DNA from: a virus
Direction: 5' to 3' (one strand)
DNA: 58,361 bases
Virus record (IMG/VR): IMGVR_UViG_3300005340_000042
Span: 1-58,361 of that record
Within the stretch, counting starts at the first letter, position 1. Every line of letters starts with the position of its first letter. Below are positions 6,667 through 13,951 of this stretch, piece by piece. The notes under the pieces were generated by a model, which saw only the letters and a program-made list of their open reading frames with translations, was not told the origin of the DNA and ran no database searches. Both the position numbers and the translations under genes were made by a program.

Positions 6667-8093
6667 CAGGCACCCCAAACGGTCTGGCGGTCGCAGGACT
6701 CCGGCAGGTCCGGCGAGAGGATCATGAACGGGGACTGGCGCCGGCCAGGGTTGAGCGTCGCGATCACGTCGTCCACCTGGCGCACGCCCGTGGTGCCGGT
6801 CGCGCCGTCCCCGGCGTCGACCTCGATCTCCACCCCCTGGCGCGACAGGCGGGTCATCCTGGCCGGGAGCGCACACGCCCCGCCGTCCAGGTGCTTCGCG
6901 TACTCACAGGCCAGCAGGGCGACCGCCACCTGCAACGCGATCGGCAGCGCCACACCGACGCCGTAGGTGACCTGGAAGTCATCCGGCTCGGCGCCGCAGC
7001 TCGGCCAGCACGGACCATCCGTGCGGACCAACAGGTAGGCGCCCTTGCTCAGATCGACCCGGTAAGCGCTTTCCTCCACCACCTCGCCCGCGACCACGAC
7101 CGAGGTCACCGAAGCGACCGGGCCGCGCAGCACGATCGCACACCCGCCGGAGTTGCAGCACGACCCGCATCCGCGATTGAACCAGCGACCCCCGAACAGA
7201 TACGGGCCGCTGACCGCCGGGTCCTGGCCAGGCCAGACGGGATAGTCCCGGTAGATCTCCGGCGAGAGCATGTTCTGCCGGGGCTGGATGGTCACCTCGC
7301 AGATGCCGAAGCGCCGGCCGGTCGCCGCCCAGAGGAACTGGCTCGCGAGCTGCAACGCGGCTGCGCGGGTGCCGTACGGGCGCGCCGCCCAGTCATCGCA
7401 GACACCCAGCTCGGCCGGGTCCACGTTCCAGCCGCAGACACCTGAGTCGATCGGGGTCTCCGAAGCGCCCGCGCTGGCCAGCGTCAGGTCCAGCGTGAAG
7501 GTGGCACTGCCCTGGCCGCCCGGAGTCTCGCCCGTGGCCGAGAGCACGATCTGCAGCGGGAAGTCAGCAGCGCCCTCTGCGCTCGGGACGGGCACCTCGA
7601 ACACCATGTCAGCGAAGTAGGCGCCGCCCTGGAAGGTGCCGTTGGGCACGCTGAGCGGGTCGCCACCGAACCGGCCGTTGGGGGTCGTCTCGGTGGCCGG
7701 CGCCGTGATCGGCCCGCTCGTGATGGCGTTGCCGGTGAACAGCCCAGCAGTGGCCACGTAGCGGTCGGGCGTACCGACCCACGCGATGACCCGGCGCGGG
7801 CCGGCGATGATCACGGGGCCCTCGATGCCCACACCGTCCAGCGGCTCCTGCACCCAGGCGCCGGCCACGGGCGCGGCGAACGTGTGCTCGGCCAGGGCTT
7901 CGGAGTTCGTCAGGTCGTACAGGTGCCAGGTCACCTGGCCGGACGGCAGCGTGGCCGGGAATCGCCAGCGCGCGTGCGTGACCATGCCGGTGACACCGGC
8001 CTCGATGTCGATCACCGTGCCGTACGAGCCGTCATTATCGGTCACGTCAGGGGAGGTCGGCGCGGTGTTGCCGAAGATCGTGTAGGCGGTCAT
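6666..8093 (-). CDS. Fusion of a DUF4082-like domain and a head-tail adaptor (475 aa)
   Basis: Residues about 1-175 resemble the DUF4082 beta-sandwich found in secreted actinobacterial carbohydrate-active proteins (TIFGNTAPTSPDVTDNDG, VTGMVTHARWRFP, TWHLYDL, and GGAYFADMVFEV at the end). Residues about 205-475 look like an actinophage head-tail adaptor: Cys-rich, with CDDWAARPYGTRAA and RPRQNM-like segments and LLACEYAKHLDG. The fusion would display the N-terminal domain at the neck. Start ATG 8093 has CGGGAG upstream, and the stop overlaps the next gene. The adaptor call rests on position and general resemblance; the domain boundary is approximate. Confidence 0.65.
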   Translation of the reverse strand: MTAYTIFGNTAPTSPDVTDNDGSYGTVIDIEAGVTGMVTHARWRFPATLPSGQVTWHLYDLTNSEALAEHTFAAPVAGAWVQEPLDGVGIEGPVIIAGPRRVIAWVGTPDRYVATAGLFTGNAITSGPITAPATETTPNGRFGGDPLSVPNGTFQGGAYFADMVFEVPVPSAEGAADFPLQIVLSATGETPGGQGSATFTLDLTLASAGASETPIDSGVCGWNVDPAELGVCDDWAARPYGTRAAALQLASQFLWAATGRRFGICEVTIQPRQNMLSPEIYRDYPVWPGQDPAVSGPYLFGGRWFNRGCGSCCNSGGCAIVLRGPVASVTSVVVAGEVVEESAYRVDLSKGAYLLVRTDGPCWPSCGAEPDDFQVTYGVGVALPIALQVAVALLACEYAKHLDGGACALPARMTRLSRQGVEIEVDAGDGATGTTGVRQVDDVIATLNPGRRQSPFMILSPDLPESCDRQTVWGA

Positions 8094-8105
8094 GGCGCTC
8101 CCGAG

Positions 8106-9275
8106 TCAGGCCGGCTCGGGGATGAGTTCCCCGTCCAGGTAGGAATTGTCGGTCCACTCGGTGACGGTCGCCTGCACGAAGTCCACCGGCCCGTAGACCG
8201 CGGTCCGGGTCCACCGGTTGCCGATGAACGTCACGCCCGTGACTCCGGCGCCGCCGCCGGCATCGCCGCGAACCTGCACCGCGTACCCGCCGTCATCGAA
8301 CGTGCTGTGCCGCACATCGATCGCCGTGACCGCGCCGTCCTCGGTGCCGACCCGCAGGGCGGCGTTCGCTCCGGCGCTGGCACCGGCCGAAAGCCAGCAA
8401 TGCCAGATCGTGAGGTGGCCGGTACCGGTGTTCTGCACGCCGTCGGAGTGCGGGTCGGGAAGATCCTCGTTCGTGCCGGCGATCAGGTTGGAATCGATCA
8501 GCACGCTGTACGCCGCACCCTGCAGGCCGTCCGACGCACCAGACGCCGGGGACGGCGTCACCATGCCCTCGATGTCACAGGCGATCACCCACGAGAAGTT
8601 GGCCGCCAGGCCGATGTTCGAGTTCCCCTCGCCCTGGAACGAGCAGTGATCGAACACCGCGAGCGGAGTCATCTGATCCAGGGCGCCGTTCGCCTGATCT
8701 ACCTCAACGGTCCACGCGGTCTCCGGAACCTCCCACCGGCAGTTGCGGAACAGGCGCGGCGCGTCCGGCGTGGTGGTCACGGTGAACGTGCTGGTGAAGC
8801 GGATGCCCTCCCAGACCTCGACATCGAGATCGGCGATCTCACCCGTGACCGGATGCGTGATGCGGTAGGTCTCCGTGCCGGTGGCCGCGCCGAGCGTGCT
8901 CCAGTCGGCCAGGGACACCCCGACGGGCACACCGACCTGCACGCCCGCGGTGAACGGCTGGACCGGCGCGGTGACCGTGCCATCGTTGCCGCCGACCTCG
9001 AATCCCGTCACGTTGAACGCGCCCGAGCTGCTGAACTGCGTATCGCCACCGAGCGCCACGAATCCGTAGAACGTCCCGCCCGACGCCGCCGAGAACAGCA
9101 GGAGGTAACCGCCCTGCGCCCCACCGGGGCCGGCGAAGGTCATGTTCTCGGCGACCGCGACCCGACCGGTGCTGATCTGGTCGGCGGCGGCCGGCCCGTC
9201 CCCGATCGCGGCGTACGCCAGCGCGGCACGCCCGGACGTGAGGACGGCCGTCAGGCCTGCGGTGTTGAGGCCCAT
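8106..9275 (-). CDS. Virion decoration protein with a right-handed beta-helix (389 aa)
   Basis: Residues 1-95 are homologous to the 112-aa protein encoded just upstream (GLNTAGLTAVL, AIGDGPAAADQIS, GGTFYG), apparently a virion-anchoring domain. About 165-380 read as parallel beta-helix coils with repeated short strands and turns (FRNCRWEV, FDHCSFQGEG, VIACDIEGM, IWHCWLSAG, RHSTFDDGG, FIGNRWTR) and a pectate-lyase-like DPHSDGVQ. Such modules bind or cleave polysaccharide in other phages, so a depolymerase or adhesin role is inferred. No catalytic residues can be assigned from sequence alone. Confidence 0.68.
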   Translation of the reverse strand: MGLNTAGLTAVLTSGRAALAYAAIGDGPAAADQISTGRVAVAENMTFAGPGGAQGGYLLLFSAASGGTFYGFVALGGDTQFSSSGAFNVTGFEVGGNDGTVTAPVQPFTAGVQVGVPVGVSLADWSTLGAATGTETYRITHPVTGEIADLDVEVWEGIRFTSTFTVTTTPDAPRLFRNCRWEVPETAWTVEVDQANGALDQMTPLAVFDHCSFQGEGNSNIGLAANFSWVIACDIEGMVTPSPASGASDGLQGAAYSVLIDSNLIAGTNEDLPDPHSDGVQNTGTGHLTIWHCWLSAGASAGANAALRVGTEDGAVTAIDVRHSTFDDGGYAVQVRGDAGGGAGVTGVTFIGNRWTRTAVYGPVDFVQATVTEWTDNSYLDGELIPEPA

Positions 9276-9276
9276 G

Positions 9277-9615
9277 TCAGGCGGGGCTCGAACCGGTGAT
9301 GGTCAGGCCGGTCAGCGCATACCCGCCGGAGGCCGAGAACGTCTCGTCCCCGGTCAGTTCGTCGTAGCCGTAGAACGTCCCGCCCGTGGCCGCGGAGAAC
9401 AGCAGCGCGTGCGTGGCGAGCGCGTTCGCGGTGCCGGTGAACTCGTACGGGACACCGGTCGCGGTGATCACCCCGCCGGACACGCCGCGGGTGACCTGCA
9501 CCCTGGCCGAGCTGACCTGATCGGCGGCGGCCGGCCCGTCCCCGATGCCGACGTACAGCGCCGCACCGCTGCCGTTCGCCAGCAGCGCATCGATCCCTGC
9601 GGTGTTGAGTCCCAC
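9277..9615 (-). CDS. Virion protein paralogous to the beta-helix protein N-terminus (112 aa)
   Basis: GTG 9615 has GGGAGG 8 nt upstream. The whole protein matches residues 1-95 of the next gene (GLNTAGIDALL, GIGDGPAAADQVSS, FSAATGGTFYGYDEL). This type occurs in many actinophages next to structural genes and is annotated variously as tail or head decoration. The pair suggests duplication followed by addition of a beta-helix to one copy. It is probably displayed on the virion. Confidence 0.68.
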   Translation of the reverse strand: MGLNTAGIDALLANGSGAALYVGIGDGPAAADQVSSARVQVTRGVSGGVITATGVPYEFTGTANALATHALLFSAATGGTFYGYDELTGDETFSASGGYALTGLTITGSSPA

Positions 9616-9678
9616 GGTGGGTGCCTCCCTGTCAGTCCTGCTCAGTGTAGGCGGACACGATTGCTCCCACCACACCCC

Positions 9679-9707
9679 TTGCAACCTCCCATGCATGGAT
9701 GTAAGGT
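9679..9707 (+). promoter_or_regulatory. Promoter of the GCATG family before the 168-aa gene
   Basis: TTGCAA (9679-9684), 17-nt spacer CCTCCCATGCATGGATG, TAAGGT (9702-9707). It drives the plus-strand gene at 9750. Confidence 0.8.
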
Positions 9708-9749
9708 TATGACTCATAAGGCAGCGAGGGGCAACCTGCGGAGGACACC

Positions 9750-10256
9750 ATGGCTCGCAAGATCACCTTCCTGAACGTCGGCATCGAGCAGGGTTCGCGA
9801 GTGTGGCGCAACCCGGAGACCGGCGTCGAGATCATCAAGGGCAAGAACTTCACGGAGGTCGGCCTCTACTACATCGCCCACCCGACGATCGACGCGCCTG
9901 GACGTGATGCGGTTGCCGCCGTTGCGACTCTCACCGAAGCTCGTAAGCTGGCCACCGTCCTGGCTGATGTCACGCGGACACGGATGGCCAAGGCGTACAC
10001 CGAGGCCTGCCTTGAGGACTCGGACCGCAACGGCGAGCACCTCATGGCCATCCGGAATGTCGTCGCGAACCGGGGCACGCTTAGCCAGATCCCCGGCGCA
10101 GTCCCCGGGGGCCTCTGCGTGCGTGACACCTTCGGGCGCGAGCACGTGACCATGCGCATCCCGGTTCAGTCAAGTCAGCGCGTGACCTTCACGTCGGGGG
10201 TAAGTCGGACGCGTGACGATGTCGCTGACTGGGTCGTTGTCGCAGCCTTTTCCTGA
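9750..10256 (+). CDS. Hypothetical protein in a plus-strand island (168 aa)
   Basis: Not recognised. It starts MARKITFLNVGIEQGSRVW, has a helical centre (AVATLTEARKLATVLADVT), then a beta-rich C-terminus with TMRIPVQ and a final DWVVVAAFS. Two histidines and no transmembrane segment are evident. ATG 9750 has GGAGG 6 nt upstream. It has a private promoter (9679) and strong terminator (10261) and sits opposite the tail-tube and decoration genes, so it behaves as a moron-like cassette. Confidence 0.78.
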   Translation: MARKITFLNVGIEQGSRVWRNPETGVEIIKGKNFTEVGLYYIAHPTIDAPGRDAVAAVATLTEARKLATVLADVTRTRMAKAYTEACLEDSDRNGEHLMAIRNVVANRGTLSQIPGAVPGGLCVRDTFGREHVTMRIPVQSSQRVTFTSGVSRTRDDVADWVVVAAFS

Positions 10257-10260
10257 CACA

Positions 10261-10293
10261 CAGCAGCCCCGACCGATTCGGTCGGGGCTGCTG
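10261..10293. terminator. Bidirectional terminator
   Basis: CAGCAGCCCCGACC (10261-10274), loop GATTC, GGTCGGGGCTGCTG (10280-10293). It lies between the plus-strand 168-aa gene and the minus-strand tail-tube gene ending at 10312. Confidence 0.85.
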
Positions 10294-10311
10294 CTCGTGC
10301 TGACCGGGCCG

Positions 10312-11004
10312 TCAGCTCGAAAGACCCTGCGTCCCGCAGACCGCTTCCGGCGGAGCCAGCTGCGTCCAGATCGGCAGGTGGTGGGTGTCGGTGTCGATCG
10401 GCGTGAACAGCGGCGCCGGCAGGTCGTTCACGTCCCGCACCACGTCGTACGGGCCGATCCCCCACGGGGTGCCGGTCCGCGTCCGCGCAACCACCGTGAA
10501 GGTGATCGCGGCGTTGGTGATGGCGATGTCCTCCATGAGGGCACCCTCCACCAGCCACGGCAGGAGGTTGTAGCCGAAGAACGGGTAGGGGTCGCCGGGG
10601 AGGCAGGCCTCCTCGGCGTTGCCCATCCAGGCCTCCAGGGCGAAGTTCGCGGTGGCGAACCGGCTCTTGGTGACCGGGAACCCGATCGTGCGACCCTGGT
10701 CGTCCAGGTACGGCGCCAGGCCCGTGATGATCGTGAACAGCTCCGGGTCCACCTCCTGGAACACCATGGTCACGGTGTACCAGCGCAGGTCCGGAAGGCC
10801 CCGCTCGTCGATCATCGCGCGACCGGCGGCGTTGCGGACGAAGAACGACTCGCCCTCCTCGACCTCCGGGGTCATGGTGATCGAGATGAAGCCGTCCGAG
10901 ACGCCGTACGCGTCATCGCCGTACTCCGGGTTGCCGCACTCGTCCAGCCGCGTGACGCGCATCGTCTCGCCCTGAAGCGGCTTGGCGCACACCAGATTTG
11001 CCAT
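10312..11004 (-). CDS. Major tail (tube) protein (230 aa)
   Basis: Likely tail tube subunit. ATG 11004 overlaps the upstream stop (TAATG). The N-terminus (MRVTRLDECGNPEYG) with a following ISITMTPEVEEGE strand pair, a DPELFTIITG segment and an alternating beta pattern match the general layout of actinophage major tail proteins. It sits upstream of the connector genes, unlike the usual connector-before-tube order, so the call relies on sequence flavour more than position. Confidence 0.62.
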   Translation of the reverse strand: MANLVCAKPLQGETMRVTRLDECGNPEYGDDAYGVSDGFISITMTPEVEEGESFFVRNAAGRAMIDERGLPDLRWYTVTMVFQEVDPELFTIITGLAPYLDDQGRTIGFPVTKSRFATANFALEAWMGNAEEACLPGDPYPFFGYNLLPWLVEGALMEDIAITNAAITFTVVARTRTGTPWGIGPYDVVRDVNDLPAPLFTPIDTDTHHLPIWTQLAPPEAVCGTQGLSS

Positions 11005-11822
11005 TAGGGACTCACCACTTCCAGGGGATCGTAGGTAGCGCGGCCGGCGAAGCAGTCGAACGACACGGCGTAGGGCCGCTCGGCCACGATGAGTTCCAGG
11101 TTGGTGATGCGGTCGAACGCGGTGGCCATGTCGACACCGACGCCACGCCACACCGTGGTCTGGCCGGTGACGATGATCTCGCCGGCCGGGTAGGCGCCGA
11201 ACGCCCAGACCGAACCGAGCGGGGTGATCTTGCGCGTGCTGCCCTGCTCGGCCAGGACGAGCCCCGCCTCCGTGGCGAACGCCGCCACCTCGATCGGGGC
11301 GTGGATGTAGGCCACTCCGCCGTACTGCTGCTCGGTGTAGGCGTAGCGCTCCAGCGCGCCCACGACCTCGGTGATCAGGCCGTCCTCGTACCCCGAAGGG
11401 ATCGGAACCGCCGTCTCGTCCAGGTTGCGGATTCCGAGGTCGTTGCCCTCGAAATCCAGCCCCGACCAAAGCGCCGTCTCGACCGCCGCCATCTCGCCGG
11501 ATTCCAGGCGCCGCAGCGCCTTGTTCTCCAGCTCTGCCTGGCCGTAGCCGACCAGCGTGCACTCCATCGTGCCGAGCACCGCGAAGACACCCGACTCGAT
11601 CTCTTCGTCATCGCCATCGATCGGCTTGGCCGGTGCCGCGCCGGGGGCGTAGCAGTCGATGCCGAGCGCGCGCACGCTGCCGCACCCGTTGGGCACGTAG
11701 CGGACGCCGCCGCCCTGGCCGTGGGTCGGCAGGTCCAGCGGGCCGATCGCCGCATCGAACAGGCCGTAACGCCGCCGGAGTGGTTCCGGTGCCGGGACCT
11801 GCATTCCGGGAATGATCGCCAT
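11004..11822 (-). CDS. Virion structural protein of unknown role (272 aa)
   Basis: Encoded directly downstream of the major capsid gene. It starts MAIIPGMQVPAP and is beta-rich with an internal helical stretch (YGQAELENKALRRLESGEM) and AYIHAPIEVAAFATEAGL. Such neighbours of actinophage capsid genes are virion components, but whether this is a minor capsid, cement or other protein cannot be told. A large two-tier hairpin (11836-11913) separates it from the capsid gene. Confidence 0.62.
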   Translation of the reverse strand: MAIIPGMQVPAPEPLRRRYGLFDAAIGPLDLPTHGQGGGVRYVPNGCGSVRALGIDCYAPGAAPAKPIDGDDEEIESGVFAVLGTMECTLVGYGQAELENKALRRLESGEMAAVETALWSGLDFEGNDLGIRNLDETAVPIPSGYEDGLITEVVGALERYAYTEQQYGGVAYIHAPIEVAAFATEAGLVLAEQGSTRKITPLGSVWAFGAYPAGEIIVTGQTTVWRGVGVDMATAFDRITNLELIVAERPYAVSFDCFAGRATYDPLEVVSP

Positions 11823-11835
11823 GTCAGTTCACCTC

Positions 11836-11913
11836 CGTTCGTGATCTTGGTACGTGACGCCCGAGCCGGGATCTTCGGTACTGGCTATACCGGCTCGGGC
11901 GAGATCACGAACG
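11836..11913 (-). terminator. Two-tier hairpin after the capsid gene (attenuator-like)
   Basis: Outer arms CGTTCGTGATCT (11836-11847) and AGATCACGAACG (11902-11913); inner arms GCCCGAGCCGG (11859-11869) and CCGGCTCGGGC (11890-11900). It directly abuts the capsid stop. There is no U-tract, so it is more likely a processing or attenuation element that raises capsid expression than a full terminator. Confidence 0.7.
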
Positions 11914-13611
11914 TTAGGCCGGCTGACCGGTGACACCGGCGACCGGGATCGGGGTGGTGTAGTACCGCGACTCGGCGCACATCTTCATGATGTTGAAGCC
12001 GTCCTCGGCGAAGAGGGCGGTGTACTGGTTCTGGGTGAGCATCGCGTTGTCGTAGACGGTGTCCAGCTGGACCACGTCACGGACGGGCTTCAGCCAGGTC
12101 CCGGCCGGGTAGATGATGAACTCCACGTTGGCCGGGAAGGTCAGGATCGGGGTCGCCGCACCCGGGCCGCCCGCGGTGCCGGAGAACGCGTCCTGGTAGT
12201 CGTACACGAAGTGCGGGACGACGTTGCGGATCCGGAACCAGGACAGGATCTCCGCGTCCGTGACGGCCAGCTCGGAGACGCCCGCCCGACGCGCCATCGC
12301 GGCACGGATCGGAGCCATCGCCCAGATCGGCAGGATGATCTCCAGCGTCTGGGTCGGCGCCATGCGGTGCCGGTAGCGCAGGTCCACGGCGGCCAGCTCG
12401 ACGGCCGAGAGCACCTGCGAGGCGCCGTCGGAGTTGTTCGCCGGGATGGCGATGGTGCCGCCGTTGGTGGACTGCGCCCGGATCCGCTGGATGACGGAGG
12501 CGTTGACCTTGTGGTCCAGGCCGATGAGCGCGTTCTGGGTGAACTGGTCGATCGCCTCCGGGTAGCCGCGCCGCTGCAGCAGGGCGCCGGTGAGGCAGAG
12601 GTAGGCGACGTCCATGCGGACCTCGACGAAGTCCGGGCACGGGATCTCGACGCAGACCTTGTCCACGCCGTTGATCACGTCGTACTCGGTGAGGATCACG
12701 TCCCCGTTGTCGCCGATCTCGTCGTACACCTCGGCGAACGAGATGCCGCCGTTCTCCGGGATGAAGAAACCACCGCGGGAGGCCTGGACCTCGGGCACGT
12801 CCAGGATGCCCTCACGGGTGGCCAGGGTGCACAGGTCGTAGATCGTCTCGCTCGGGGCGCACCAGCCGGCCGCGGCGGTCAGCGCGACGCCCTTGTTGAC
12901 CTGGTTCTCCATGGCGTTGAACAGGGAGCCGCCGGGCAGGCGGGACTGCTGGCGTGCGTACTCCAGCACCTCCATGGCCTTGTTGGCGTCGGTGATGCGC
13001 AGCTGGGAGTCGTACTCGCGGCGCACGTTGACCGCGCCGTGGCGGGTCAGCGACCGGCCGCCCATCTTGAACCGGGTGCCCTTGCCGCCGATCGGCGCCT
13101 TGTTCCCGGCCTTGCCGGTGCCGCCACCGTACGACGCCAGGCGCCGCTCGATGATCTGCGCGGCGTCCGCGAACGAGGCGATCTCCTGGCCAGCATTCGG
13201 CACGTCGGAGGAAGCGGTGAGGACGGCGCGCCGCGGGGTCTCGACCTCGGGCGGGAGTTCCAGGGTGCTGCGCGCGGCGGTCACGGCCTGCGGCGCCGGA
13301 ACGGGCTCGGGGGTCGGCTCGGGCTGGGGGACCGGAGTCGGCTCGGGCTGCGGGGCCGGGTCGGGGTGCACCGCGAAAGCGGCGTTCAGCTCGGCGCGTG
13401 CGGCCTGCGCGGCAGCGGCCTCTTCGTTGCGTCGGGTGCCCTCGGCGTGCGCGGCGGCGAACACGTTGCGGACCTCGATCAGGTGCGCGGCGGTCGTGCT
13501 CTCGTCCGCGGCGGCGCTCTGCGCGTAGGCCTCGACGGCGGTGCGGTAGGTGGCGAACTCTTCGGCGCTGAGAGCACCGAGGTCGGCCGGCACCTCGAAC
13601 GGGAACGGCAT
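11914..13611 (-). CDS. Major capsid protein with N-terminal scaffold-like region (565 aa)
   Basis: HK97-type shell protein. Residues about 1-85 are Ala/Glu-rich and helical, about 86-115 form a Pro/Glu/Gln linker, and the shell domain runs from about 140 (EIASFADAAQIIERRL) to the end, with RGGFFIPENGGI, YRHRMAPTQTLEIILP and FIIYPAGTWLKP segments seen in actinophage capsids. The leading part probably acts as a fused scaffold removed by the protease encoded upstream. ATG 13611 has GGGAG upstream. It is preceded by a terminator (13749) and followed by a two-tier hairpin. Confidence 0.88.
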   Translation of the reverse strand: MPFPFEVPADLGALSAEEFATYRTAVEAYAQSAAADESTTAAHLIEVRNVFAAAHAEGTRRNEEAAAAQAARAELNAAFAVHPDPAPQPEPTPVPQPEPTPEPVPAPQAVTAARSTLELPPEVETPRRAVLTASSDVPNAGQEIASFADAAQIIERRLASYGGGTGKAGNKAPIGGKGTRFKMGGRSLTRHGAVNVRREYDSQLRITDANKAMEVLEYARQQSRLPGGSLFNAMENQVNKGVALTAAAGWCAPSETIYDLCTLATREGILDVPEVQASRGGFFIPENGGISFAEVYDEIGDNGDVILTEYDVINGVDKVCVEIPCPDFVEVRMDVAYLCLTGALLQRRGYPEAIDQFTQNALIGLDHKVNASVIQRIRAQSTNGGTIAIPANNSDGASQVLSAVELAAVDLRYRHRMAPTQTLEIILPIWAMAPIRAAMARRAGVSELAVTDAEILSWFRIRNVVPHFVYDYQDAFSGTAGGPGAATPILTFPANVEFIIYPAGTWLKPVRDVVQLDTVYDNAMLTQNQYTALFAEDGFNIMKMCAESRYYTTPIPVAGVTGQPA

Positions 13612-13748
13612 GTCAACTCCCTCAGGGGGTCGGCTTGATCAGTGCTCCCGGCCGGTCCGAAACGCTGCACCAGGTGCGTACGGACGTGATCGTATCACCG
13701 ACCTGGCCATTCAACGCACAATGACCGTGTTGACAACCTCAACGCGAA

Positions 13749-13780
13749 GCGACCCCCGAGCAACGCTGCTCGGGGGTCGC
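13749..13780. terminator. Strong hairpin upstream of the capsid gene
   Basis: GCGACCCCCGAGC (13749-13761), 6-nt loop, GCTCGGGGGTCGC (13768-13780). It lies between the frameshift-type ORF ending at 13796 and the capsid gene. There is no U-tract on either strand. Confidence 0.75.
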
Positions 13781-13795
13781 CTGTCGTCAAGCGCC

Positions 13796-13951
13796 TCAGG
13801 GCTTGACGACCCGTGAGCCAGGGTGCTTGGCGGAGTACGCCAGCGCCGCAGCTTCGGAGTCCTTGGTGATCTTCAGGCCGTTCTTCAGCACCACCTGGAA
13901 GCGCTGGCGGTTCTTGTTCCCTTTCGAGCAGGCGCAAGCGATGACTACTGC
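13796..13951 (-). CDS. Start-less 51-codon ORF: candidate -1 frameshift extension of the protease
   Basis: In the -1 frame relative to the protease, a coding-looking frame (VVIACACSKGNKNRQRFQ, then KNGLKITKDSEAAALAY and HPGSRVVKP) begins across the protease stop and ends at 13796. It resembles small CxC zinc-ribbon proteins common in actinophages, but no ATG, GTG or TTG lies at or above its conserved part. The run C-GGGGGG-C just before the protease TAG could permit -1 slippage, giving a C-terminal extension. Alternatives are a non-AUG start or an indel. The first start in frame is an internal GTG that would delete the CxC part. Confidence 0.55.
   Translation of the reverse strand, partial: AVVIACACSKGNKNRQRFQVVLKNGLKITKDSEAAALAYSAKHPGSRVVKP

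Noticed and set aside
11854-13638. 594-codon frame antisense to the major capsid gene
   Set aside because: Shadow of the capsid reading frame; no start signal and no known domain.
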